From NCBI GenBank assembly GCA_964416195.1, contig CAYQDB010000013.1, forward strand, positions 1 through 60,256: DNA of 60,256 bases. Reading direction: 5' to 3'. This document shows, piece by piece, positions 51,672 to 59,309 of this stretch; positions within the stretch are counted from its first letter, which is position 1; each line of letters opens with the position of its first letter. Below the pieces are notes generated by a model that was not told the origin of the DNA, made no database searches, and was given only the letters and a program-made list of their open reading frames with translations. Made by a program: the position numbers and the translations under genes. The stretch is from CAYQDB01 sp964416195. GTDB lineage: Bacteria > Zixibacteria > MSB-5A5 > GN15 > FEB-12.

Positions 51672-52736
51672 ATGAGAGAAATACGTGCGTATCAAATGAC
51701 CGCCAAGGACATGCCCTTTGAACAGGTCTCTTTCCCATTACCGGAAATGGGCGAGGGCGATGCCTTGGTGGAGATTGCGGGATGTGGCGTTTGCCACACC
51801 GACCTAAGTTTCTGGCATTACGGCGTTCCCACACGCCACGATTTACCCCTTGTTTTGGGGCATGAAATCAGCGGTACGGTTCTTGAGGGACCTTCTCAAC
51901 TGAAAGGCAAGCCAGTTATCATTCCGGCGGTATTGCCCTGCGGCGAATGTGAATTATGCAAAACGGGGCGAGGCAATATCTGCCAGAATCAGAAGATGCC
52001 CGGCAACGATTTTAATGGCGGGTTTTCCAGCCACATCGTTGTACCTGCCCGATATCTGGCCTTAGTATCTGATGCAGCTCTGGTATCTCACACCCTGGCA
52101 GAGCTTTCAGTAATTGCTGATGCCGTATCGACACCATATCAGGTTATTGTCAAAAGCGACTTGAAGGAGGGTGACTTTGCCGTTATCATCGGTGTGGGAG
52201 GTATTGGGATCTACGCCGCTCAACTGGCAAAGATATTTGGGGCAAAGGTCTTGGCGATTGATATTGCGCAGGAGAAACTGGATCAGCTCTCAGAAGTTGG
52301 CGTCTCAACCACACTAAACTCCACTGGACTCGATATTAAAGAGATAAAGAAAAGGGTTAAGGGTGCCTGCAAGGAGCTGGGGGCGCAGCCGTTCGGCTGG
52401 AAAATCTATGAAGTGTCCGGCACCAAAGCCGGCCAGGAATTGGCTTTTGCTCTCTTAGGTATTGCCGGGACACTTTCTATTGTGGGATTCACTCTGGATA
52501 AATTGGAGATACGCCTTAGTAATCTCATGGCATTTGACGCGCAACTCATCGGAACCTGGGGCTGCAAGCCTGAGCTCTATGCCGACGTATTAAATCTCAC
52601 TGCTGAAGGCAAATTAAGGCTTAGACCGTTTACTGAGACATTTGCATTGTCACAAATAAATGACATATTTCAACGTACGTTGGAACATAAACTGTTAAAA
52701 CGATCCGTTCTAATTCCGGATTTTGAAAGTGGTTAA
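51672..52736 (+). CDS. had: 6-hydroxycyclohex-1-ene-1-carbonyl-CoA dehydrogenase
   Basis: 354 residues, zinc alcohol dehydrogenase family, oxidising the product of Dch with NAD. Catalytic zinc ligands are Cys41 (CGVCHTD) and His64/Glu65 (GHEISG); structural zinc cysteines are Cys90, 93, 96 and 104. The Rossmann motif is GVGGIGIYAA. The family call rests on the gene order had-oah-dch and on the segment FSSHIVVPARYLALVSD, as in Had/BzdX. AGGAGG lies before ATG 51672. A repeat element separates it from oah. Confidence 0.88.
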   Translation: MREIRAYQMTAKDMPFEQVSFPLPEMGEGDALVEIAGCGVCHTDLSFWHYGVPTRHDLPLVLGHEISGTVLEGPSQLKGKPVIIPAVLPCGECELCKTGRGNICQNQKMPGNDFNGGFSSHIVVPARYLALVSDAALVSHTLAELSVIADAVSTPYQVIVKSDLKEGDFAVIIGVGGIGIYAAQLAKIFGAKVLAIDIAQEKLDQLSEVGVSTTLNSTGLDIKEIKKRVKGACKELGAQPFGWKIYEVSGTKAGQELAFALLGIAGTLSIVGFTLDKLEIRLSNLMAFDAQLIGTWGCKPELYADVLNLTAEGKLRLRPFTETFALSQINDIFQRTLEHKLLKRSVLIPDFESG

Positions 52737-53066
52737 TTGTTGAGACCAAGTTGCAACCGTAAGCATAATCTACGCTCGTGGTCGGCGCATGTCCTCGTGC
52801 GCCAACTCCTCTTGGGAAACGGCGGATGGAGGGAGGCTGCCCCAAAAGGTAACCATCTGTTCTCGCGTAGGGTGAGGGCTTGCCCCTCACCAGTTCAACG
52901 GCAGGGACAAGCCCTGCCGCTACGCGCATTTACAGCAGGAGAACTCCAAGGTACAGAAACTGAGGTGAGGACCCATAGCACTTATGAGACAGCCTCGGGA
53001 CGTCCGCAGGGCACAGTTATCAAGAATCTTGACATGATAGAATTTGTCACAATAGGAGAGTAGAAA
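52737..53066. other. Intergenic region between had and oah, repeat-rich
   Basis: 330 bases without a credible gene; a 108-codon frame spans it only because the GC-rich hairpins lack stops. It contains MITE-like copy C and inner hairpins. AGGAG lies just before the oah ATG at 53067. Confidence 0.5.
52833..52996. repeat. MITE-like element with GAGGYTGTCTCAAAAG ends, copy C
   Basis: Left end GAGGCTGCCCCAAAAG, right end CTTATGAGACAGCCTC, about 164 bases. Inside, GGTGAGGGC/GCCCCTCACC and GGCAGGG/CCCTGCC hairpins occur, and CGCGTAG is inverted as CTACGCG. Same end sequences as copies A and B. Confidence 0.6.
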
Positions 53067-54152
53067 ATGGATAAGAATATTGTCAATCACGATCTTGTCG
53101 AGGTGGAATTTAAAGAGATAATATACGAGTTGCGACCATGTCTGGACGCCGGTGGTAATCTGGTGGAAGAGTTACACAACGCCTGGATTTTTCTGAATAA
53201 TCCCAAACAGTACAATTCGTATACTACAAATGCCGTCAAAGAGGTTATCTTAGCTTTTAGACAAGCCTCCAACGACCGTTCAGTCGTGGCTGTGGTGTTT
53301 ACCGCGGTAGGGGACAAGGCATTCTGCACAGGTGGCAACACTAAGGAGTACGCTGAGTATTATGCCGGACGACCGCTGGAATACAAGCAGTATATGCGGT
53401 TGTTTAACGACATGGTCACATCCATTCTCATGTGCGATAAGCCGGTTATCTGTCGGGTGAACGGCATGCGAATCGCCGGCGGTCAGGAAATCGGGATGGC
53501 ATGCGATTTTGCTATTGCCAGTGACTTGGCCGTTTTTGGCCAGGCGGGGCCAAGGCACGGGAGCGCCCCGGACGGCGGCAGTACTGATTTCCTCCACCTG
53601 TTTGTCGGAATTGAACGTGCCATGCAGAGCTGCACTCTATGCGACATGTGGAGCGCCTATGAAGCAAAAAGCTATGGTCTTATTACGGAAGCCGTGCCGG
53701 TCTTAAAAGTGGCTGATAAGTTTGTCCGTAATCCGCTGGTTATTACCGATCGCTGGCTCGATAATTCCGGTGCGATGGTCTATGGCAAAAGCAAATCAGG
53801 CGATGAACGGAAAGCGGGCAAAGAAACTCTTGCAGGCGGCACCATCGATTTGACGCCTCTGGATGACGTTGTGAACTCACTCTGTACGAAACTGCTGTAC
53901 CTGATGCCGGACTGTGTCAGCAAGACGCTTAATAGCGTGAGAAAAAAGAAACTGGAACACTGGGACAGGAATCAGCAGAGTAACCGCGACTGGCTGGCAC
54001 TAAATATGATGACCGAAGCGAAGGCAGGCTTCAGAGCATATAATGAAGGTCCTAAGGGGAAACGGGAAGTGGATTTTATAAAGCTTCGCAAAATGCTGTC
54101 CGAGGGACATCCGTGGGATGACGAACTTGTTGAGGCAATACTGCCGAGGTAG
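53067..54152 (+). CDS. oah: 6-oxocyclohex-1-ene-1-carbonyl-CoA hydrolase (ring-cleaving)
   Basis: 361 residues of the crotonase superfamily, the ring-opening hydrolase that forms 3-hydroxypimelyl-CoA; its gene (oah/bamA/bzdY) is a widely used marker for anaerobic aromatic degradation. Key blocks: WIFLNNPKQYNSYTT, FTAVGDKAFCTGGNTKEYAEYYAGRP, RVNGMRIAGGQEIGMACDF and GQAGPRHGSAPDGGSTDFL, plus the C-terminal NMMTEAKAGFRAYNEG. These are specific to this enzyme and not to ordinary enoyl-CoA hydratases. Five bases separate it from dch. Confidence 0.96.
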   Translation: MDKNIVNHDLVEVEFKEIIYELRPCLDAGGNLVEELHNAWIFLNNPKQYNSYTTNAVKEVILAFRQASNDRSVVAVVFTAVGDKAFCTGGNTKEYAEYYAGRPLEYKQYMRLFNDMVTSILMCDKPVICRVNGMRIAGGQEIGMACDFAIASDLAVFGQAGPRHGSAPDGGSTDFLHLFVGIERAMQSCTLCDMWSAYEAKSYGLITEAVPVLKVADKFVRNPLVITDRWLDNSGAMVYGKSKSGDERKAGKETLAGGTIDLTPLDDVVNSLCTKLLYLMPDCVSKTLNSVRKKKLEHWDRNQQSNRDWLALNMMTEAKAGFRAYNEGPKGKREVDFIKLRKMLSEGHPWDDELVEAILPR

Positions 54153-54157
54153 ATGGT

Positions 54158-54934
54158 ATGGATGATAAGATTCTAACTGAATCTCTCCATGGCAATCAGG
54201 TCATTAGACTGACGTTGAATGCACCCAGGGCGAATATTCTGGATATCGAGATGATAACCGATTTACAGAAGGCGCTGGACGATTTACGTCGGCAACCTGA
54301 TGTAAAGTTGCTGCAATTCACCGGCGCCGGCGATCATTTCTGCTTTGGCGCCAGCGTTGCCGAGCATGTTCGTGACAAAGCTCCTCAGATGCTGAAACTG
54401 TTTCACGGATTGTTTTATACTCTGGCCGACCTAGCTGTTCCGACAGCGGCATTAATCTCCGGCCAATGTTTGGGCGGCGGAATGGAATTGGCGATAATGT
54501 GCAATTTCCTATTTGCCGACAAATCAGCAAAACTGGGGCAACCGGAGATCAACCTCGGCGTTTTTGCACCACCCGCTTCCGTGATACTGCCGATGAAAGT
54601 GGGGCAGTCAGTAGCAGATGAACTTCTGCTGTCCGGCAAAACCATATCGGCGGAGGAAGCAGTGAAGATGGGACTAGTTGCGGACGTGTTTGACGATCAC
54701 GAATCAATGCTGGCCGGGGTTGATGCCTGGCTTGAAAAACATATCCTCACCAAAAGTGCTTCTTCATTAAAACATGCTGTGAGAGCCGCGCGGATGGAGT
54801 TTAATAGTGTAATAAAGACTGAACTCCAAAAGCAGGAGCAGCTCTACCTTAATGAACTGATGGCCACGCACGACGCCAATGAAGGGATTCAATCATTCCT
54901 GGAGCGACGTAAACCGCAGTGGCAAAATCGGTAG
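54158..54934 (+). CDS. dch: Cyclohexa-1,5-diene-1-carbonyl-CoA hydratase
   Basis: 258 residues, crotonase superfamily, adding water to the dienoyl-CoA product of benzoyl-CoA reductase. NAPRANILDIEMI, FCFGASVAEHV and SGQCLGGGMELAIMCNFLFAD with GQPEINLGVFAPPAS fit Dch/BzdW. The short GASVAEH region in place of a normal ECH acidic loop is family typical. Ends at a rho-independent terminator-like hairpin. Together with had and oah it completes the upper pathway to 3-hydroxypimelyl-CoA. Confidence 0.93.
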   Translation: MDDKILTESLHGNQVIRLTLNAPRANILDIEMITDLQKALDDLRRQPDVKLLQFTGAGDHFCFGASVAEHVRDKAPQMLKLFHGLFYTLADLAVPTAALISGQCLGGGMELAIMCNFLFADKSAKLGQPEINLGVFAPPASVILPMKVGQSVADELLLSGKTISAEEAVKMGLVADVFDDHESMLAGVDAWLEKHILTKSASSLKHAVRAARMEFNSVIKTELQKQEQLYLNELMATHDANEGIQSFLERRKPQWQNR

Positions 54935-54978
54935 TGAAACAGATTACGGGGTGGGAAACATCAAAACAGAATAATAGA

Positions 54979-55005
54979 AATCCCGGCGCCGGCATTGCCG
55001 GGATT
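54979..55005. terminator. Bidirectional terminator between dch and the zinc-ribbon gene
   Basis: AATCCCGGC (54979-54987) pairs with GCCGGGATT (54997-55005), a nine-base perfect stem with a nine-base loop. It lies between convergent genes and is followed by ATCGTTT on the plus strand and preceded by an A-rich run, suitable for both strands. Confidence 0.75.
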
Positions 55006-55039
55006 ATCGTTTAACCTCTATCAACAAGATGTGTCCGGT

Positions 55040-55492
55040 TCAGGTGGCGGATTCAGATGTCGACCACGTTGTGCCTGGTTTTTCCAGGGAGTAATAAACC
55101 TTGATTTCCGGCAGTTCCTCGAAGATACGGGGGACAACCTGGAGTTCCATGCCTATCATTATCTCATCGTCAGATATTGTATCGCCGAACCAGGCTAACA
55201 GCCGACCGGTTTCTTTCAGGTCGACCACTCCGACCGTGTAAGGCGCCACATCTTCAAATCCTGTGGGGGCGGCGTGGATCTTGGTGTACGTAACAAGTGT
55301 CGCCAGCCCACTAAATTCCTTGTATTCGAAATCTCCCGATAGACAGCGATCACAATCAGCCCGCGGAGGGAACGACTCATACCCGCACTTTTTGCATTTG
55401 GACCCCATGAGGTGTCCATCCTTCAGGTGATTGGCGAATTCCGAGACTTTGGTATACGGACAAAAATTGACCTTTCCAAACCATTTAAACAT
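55040..55492 (-). CDS. DUF35 zinc-ribbon/OB-fold protein (BbsA-like)
   Basis: 150 residues. The rubredoxin-like zinc ribbon has Cys33, 36, 47 and 50 (CKKCG ... CDRC), followed by an OB fold (GLATLVTYTKIHAAPTGFEDVAPYTVGVVDL). Such proteins form a stable complex with a thiolase encoded next to them; BbsA with BbsB (benzoylsuccinyl-CoA thiolase) is the best known. It lies four bases after the thiolase gene, with GGAGG ten bases upstream of ATG 55492. Confidence 0.9.
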   Translation of the reverse strand: MFKWFGKVNFCPYTKVSEFANHLKDGHLMGSKCKKCGYESFPPRADCDRCLSGDFEYKEFSGLATLVTYTKIHAAPTGFEDVAPYTVGVVDLKETGRLLAWFGDTISDDEIMIGMELQVVPRIFEELPEIKVYYSLEKPGTTWSTSESAT

Positions 55493-55496
55493 AAGC

Positions 55497-56651
55497 CTAG
55501 TCCCTCCTGAGAACTTGGACGAAACAGTATTGCCCGATGCCGCCCACATTGTGCGTGAGACCTATGTCGGCATTTGGCACCTGACGTTCTCCCGCCTCTT
55601 CCCTAAGTTGTTTTACGATTTCAACGGTCATAGAAACACCAGTGGCACCAATCGGGTGCCCTTTTGCCTTTAAACCGCCATCAACATTCACCGGTGTCTG
55701 ACCGCCTATATATGACTGTTTGTCTTCTATAAAACGACCTCCTGCGCCCTTGTCGCAGAATCCAAGGTCTTCATAGGCCATAATCTCAGCTATGGTGAAA
55801 CAATCATGAACCTCAGCAACCTTGATATCTTTTGGTCCAACGCCTGCCATCTCATACGCAACGCGTGAGGCTTCTTCTGCACTGGGGAGCCCGGTCAGTT
55901 TCGGTCTTCTCAGTATAGACATGCTGGCCGTCGCGCATCCGATGCCGTCAAGCCAGGCCACAGGTTTTGCGGATTCTTTGGCGATTTCTTCCGAAGCGAG
56001 GATCACACATGCTGCCCCGTCGGCGTTGGCACAACAATCGTATACCTGGAAAGGGTCAGATACCGGATCGGACTCCAGTGCCTTTTCAATCGTGATCTCT
56101 TTCCTGAATAGGGCATTGGGATTCTTGGCGCCGTAAAAGTGGTTTTTTATAGCTACCTGGAGAAGCTGTTCACGTGTGGTTCCGTATTCATGCATGTGAC
56201 TCTTAGCAAACATGGCGTAGTATGCGGGGAAAGTGGTCCCAAATACAGATTCCCATTGCACCTCGCCCACTCGTCCCATGAGGGCCAGGATTTCAGGAGT
56301 GGAAAGTTCCGTCATCTTTTGGCAGCCGATGACCGCCATAAGTCGGTGAACTCCGGATTGTATGCCCATCCACGCCGTGCGAATAGCCGCGCTGCCGGAA
56401 GCGCAGGCCACTTCTGTAAGCCATGTTGGTATTGGGTTGAGCCCCAGGTATTCTTGTACCACTCCGGGAAGTGAACGCTGCTTGTGATATTCCGGGACAG
56501 AACCGATGACTGAGCCGTCGATATCTTTGGGATCTATCTGCGCGTCTTCAATTGCCTCGCGATAAGCCTCAAAAGCCAGCTCCTGAACGGTGGCATCGCT
56601 TCTACGACCGAATTGTCCATGTCCTATTCCTATTATTCCCACGCGGGTCAT
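55497..56651 (-). CDS. SCP2-type thiolase paired with a DUF35 protein (BbsB-like)
   Basis: 384 residues. Nucleophile Cys83 (EVACASGSAA), His in VHDCFTIAE and His in GHPIGATG are visible; the second Cys loop reads NVGGIGQ without Cys, as in SCP2/BbsB-type thiolases. With the adjacent zinc-ribbon protein it resembles BbsAB, which cleaves (S)-2-benzoylsuccinyl-CoA to benzoyl-CoA and succinyl-CoA, but other beta-keto thiolase substrates are possible. It lies 11 bases downstream of the SDR gene. Confidence 0.88.
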   Translation of the reverse strand: MTRVGIIGIGHGQFGRRSDATVQELAFEAYREAIEDAQIDPKDIDGSVIGSVPEYHKQRSLPGVVQEYLGLNPIPTWLTEVACASGSAAIRTAWMGIQSGVHRLMAVIGCQKMTELSTPEILALMGRVGEVQWESVFGTTFPAYYAMFAKSHMHEYGTTREQLLQVAIKNHFYGAKNPNALFRKEITIEKALESDPVSDPFQVYDCCANADGAACVILASEEIAKESAKPVAWLDGIGCATASMSILRRPKLTGLPSAEEASRVAYEMAGVGPKDIKVAEVHDCFTIAEIMAYEDLGFCDKGAGGRFIEDKQSYIGGQTPVNVDGGLKAKGHPIGATGVSMTVEIVKQLREEAGERQVPNADIGLTHNVGGIGQYCFVQVLRRD

Positions 56652-56662
56652 ATCGATTCCTC

Positions 56663-57412
56663 CTAAATGTATTGACCGCCGTCTATCTTGAAGACCTCTC
56701 CGGTTATATGGCGTGCTCTGTCCGAACAGAGAAAAGTCACAAGGTGCGCAACATCATCGGCGCTGGCGATACGTCCCAAAACAGTTTCGTCAATGGCCTG
56801 ATTAAGAAACTCGGCAGGTATATTTCTGGCCATCTCAGTCATAACCATGCCCGGCGCCACTACATTTACGTTGACGTTAAACTTGCCGAGTTCCTTCGCC
56901 AAAGCTTTGCTCATGGCGATCTCCCCGCCCTTGGAGGCAGAGTAGTTGGTCTGGGCGAACTTGCCCCTGAGACCGTTGATCGACGATATATTGACGATTT
57001 TTCCACTCTTCTGATCTTTGAATATTAGGGCGGCCGCCTTGTTGTAGTTAAAATAACCCTTGAGGTTTACGTTTATGACCTGGTCCCATTGCTCCTCGGA
57101 CATCTTCCATATTACACCATCCCAGTTGATACCGGCGTTGCATACAAGAATATCAAGTTTTCCAAACTCCTTGAAGACGGTTTCCACCATGTCTTGGGCG
57201 TCGGTATAACTTGATACGTCCGCCTTTATGGCAAGGCCTTTTCTTCCCATGGCAGTAATTTCTTCAACGACTTTCCTTGCCTCTGTGTCGTGGCGTCGGT
57301 AGTTTATGGCCACGTCGCAGCCCTCCTGGGCCAGATTCAGAGCTATGGCAGTTCCGATTCCCAGGCTACCGCCGGTCACAATAGCACTTTTACCTTTAAG
57401 ACCAAGATCCAT
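56663..57412 (-). CDS. Short-chain dehydrogenase/reductase (FabG/BbsD-like)
   Basis: 249 residues of the classical SDR family: NAD(P) motif TGGSLGIG (13-20), NAG, Ser143 or 144 (NISSING), Tyr157 and Lys161 (YSASKGG), ending in a typical FKIDGGQY. It may oxidise a 3-hydroxyacyl-CoA for the thiolase next to it. Toluene degraders use two SDR subunits (BbsC plus BbsD); only one is present here. ATG 57412 has AAAGGAGG eight bases upstream; a longer frame upstream is discarded. Confidence 0.9.
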   Translation of the reverse strand: MDLGLKGKSAIVTGGSLGIGTAIALNLAQEGCDVAINYRRHDTEARKVVEEITAMGRKGLAIKADVSSYTDAQDMVETVFKEFGKLDILVCNAGINWDGVIWKMSEEQWDQVINVNLKGYFNYNKAAALIFKDQKSGKIVNISSINGLRGKFAQTNYSASKGGEIAMSKALAKELGKFNVNVNVVAPGMVMTEMARNIPAEFLNQAIDETVLGRIASADDVAHLVTFLCSDRARHITGEVFKIDGGQYI

Positions 57413-57505
57413 CCTATCGTCCTCCTTTGAAAGCAGGAACAACTGTTTTGTGTTCAAGCATATGACTTCCTTTGGATAAAGGAACTCACTAGAACAACTT
57501 TGCAG

Positions 57506-57526
57506 GGAATATGTTATACATGTTCC
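57506..57526. promoter_or_regulatory. 21-base palindrome upstream of the SDR-thiolase operon
   Basis: GGAATATGT-TAT-ACATGTTCC, inverted arms of nine bases with one mismatch, 94 bases upstream of the SDR start. Likely an operator for a dimeric repressor; the regulator gene is not adjacent. It differs from the CGAACGTTCG operator of the tetR-bzd operon. Confidence 0.5.
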
Positions 57527-57851
57527 AAAAATCAACGGTTTTTTGCAGAATGTAGGTCGCCCCCCGCAGTTTCGATACTCCTCTGTGTGGCGGACGTACG
57601 GCCTCGTTCGACCACTTTACGCGGTAGACGAGGACATCCACCGCGCACAATCTCTGTTTTTAACCGGACAGTAGTGAGTGCAGATATGTGTGTATAGCAA
57701 GATCAGATGTCCACCGGCTTGACATTGATCGCCTGCTCGCTATATTCTTGAGCGCGATAGATACAATGCAGACTGAACAAACCATGGCCAGCAGGAATGC
57801 GCTGCTGGCAGAGTCAGGGCGAGCTGCTCTGATGCTCCGACCGGGCCGGGA
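57527..57851. other. Intergenic region before mocA-xdhC-yqeB
   Basis: About 325 bases with no supported gene. It has GC-rich segments of repeat type (GGCGGACGTACGG ... GTAGACGAGGACATCC) like parts of the had-oah gap. TTGACA at 57720-57725 could be the -35 of the following operon; a good -10 at the right distance was not identified. Confidence 0.35.
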
Positions 57852-58463
57852 ATGAAAATTACGGGTGTAATACTTGCTGCCGGGACTTCCTCGCGGATGG
57901 GCTCAGCCAACAAGCTACTATTGAAATACAATAACCACACTGTTATTGAAGAGGTCTTGGAGCAATTGTCGAACTCAGAGGTTGATGATATACTAATTGT
58001 TACCGGCTTTGAGAATGTTCGTATCGAAGGACTGCTGGCCGGTTGCCTGACGGATAGAATGAAGTTTATCTATAATAGCAATTATCGTCTCGGCCGGGCA
58101 GAGTCTATTAAATGCGCCGTCAGGCAGATTAGTGGTAAAGCCGATGCAGTGCTGTTTGCGGTGGCAGACAAACCCGGAATTAGGAGTACACTGATAAACA
58201 AAGCGCTTGACCGGTACAGGAAAGATCGTCCGGCCATCCTTTATATCGAAACTCCGTCCGGCCGCGGCCACCCGATTATATACTCGAAAGCGTTATTTAA
58301 TGATTTGCTGTTGTTGGAGGGTGACTGCGTCGGTAATGAGCTGGTCGCAAAATACAAAAACGACCTCATCAAGTTAAAAGACGAAACGCCACAGATAGAT
58401 GTCGATAATGAAGCCGATTACCGTATACTATTGAAAAGCACAGCCGGTAAAAAGATGCAATGA
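57852..58463 (+). CDS. MocA-like molybdenum cofactor nucleotidyltransferase
   Basis: 203 residues of the MobA-like NTP-transferase family. The signature LAAGTSSRMGSANKLLL is at residues 8-24; ADKPG and the family GRGHPI blocks follow. MocA adds CMP to molybdopterin for xanthine-oxidase-type enzymes, which fits the hydroxylase at 24.6-28.5 kb. ATG 57852 has a GCCGGGA just upstream, a weak site. It starts a three-gene unit with xdhC and yqeB. Confidence 0.85.
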   Translation: MKITGVILAAGTSSRMGSANKLLLKYNNHTVIEEVLEQLSNSEVDDILIVTGFENVRIEGLLAGCLTDRMKFIYNSNYRLGRAESIKCAVRQISGKADAVLFAVADKPGIRSTLINKALDRYRKDRPAILYIETPSGRGHPIIYSKALFNDLLLLEGDCVGNELVAKYKNDLIKLKDETPQIDVDNEADYRILLKSTAGKKMQ

Positions 58464-58526
58464 GTATGATTATTCCAATTCGTCTGTGCTGCCGGAATTT
58501 CATGCAAATATGAATGGCAACAACGT

Positions 58527-59309
58527 ATGAACATTTTTGAAGAAATATGTACCCTACAAAAAGCTGGGCAGTCATTTGCACTGGCTACTATTATCAGAAC
58601 AACCGGGGCGTCGCCGCGTGTAGCGGGAACAAAGATGCTGGTGCACCCTGACGGGCGAATTTCAGGGACGATAGGCGGCGGAAATTTTGAGAAGCTGGTT
58701 ATTGATGATTGCCTTCGCCTATTGAAATCCGATTCGAACCATCTACTCAAGAAATACAGCTTCTCGGAGACCGGCAAGGGTGCAACAGGGATGTCCTGCG
58801 GTGGTGAAGCCGAGGTTTTTATGGAAATCAACGCTAAGCCGAAAAGACTGGTCATTTTTGGAGGTGGGCATGTCGGTCGGGAGCTGGCCAGGCTTGCTCT
58901 CGGTTCTGATTTTTTGATTACAGTCGTCGATGATCGCCCGGATATTCTAAGTGAATATGATCCACCTGTCACAACTCTCCAGACAGATCCCGACTATCGG
59001 GAGCATTTCCCGTCTCTTGACAGTGACTGTTATGTTGTTCTCGTCACCCGTTCCCACAATTGCGACCGATCGGTGCTGGCGCAGGTCATAAAAGAAGATT
59101 GCGCCTATATCGGCATGATAGGGTCAAAGACAAAAATCGCCAAGCTGTATTCGTCATTAGAGGAGTTGGGAGTTGATCGCGCCCTGCTGGAGCCAGTACA
59201 CGCACCGATTGGTTTGGACATCAAAGGAGAAGGCCCCTATGAAATCGCCGTCTCCATTCTGGCCGAATTGATTGCGGTAAAGAACGGAATGGTCCGAAGT
59301 ACACGATGA
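58527..59309 (+). CDS. XdhC family molybdenum hydroxylase maturation protein
   Basis: 260 residues. The XdhC/CoxI N-terminal domain (FALATIIRTTGASPRVAGTKMLV; GTIGGGNFE) and the Rossmann-like C-terminal domain (LVIFGGGHVGRELARL, TRSHNCDRSVL, YIGMIGSKTK) are clear. XdhC proteins bind molybdopterin, help add the terminal sulfur and insert the cofactor. Its stop overlaps the next gene (ATGA). Confidence 0.93.
   Translation: MNIFEEICTLQKAGQSFALATIIRTTGASPRVAGTKMLVHPDGRISGTIGGGNFEKLVIDDCLRLLKSDSNHLLKKYSFSETGKGATGMSCGGEAEVFMEINAKPKRLVIFGGGHVGRELARLALGSDFLITVVDDRPDILSEYDPPVTTLQTDPDYREHFPSLDSDCYVVLVTRSHNCDRSVLAQVIKEDCAYIGMIGSKTKIAKLYSSLEELGVDRALLEPVHAPIGLDIKGEGPYEIAVSILAELIAVKNGMVRSTR

Noticed and set aside
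52737..53063. 108-codon frame between had and oah
   Set aside because: It runs through MITE-like copy C and its hairpins; openness comes from the GC-rich repeats and there is no plausible start signal.
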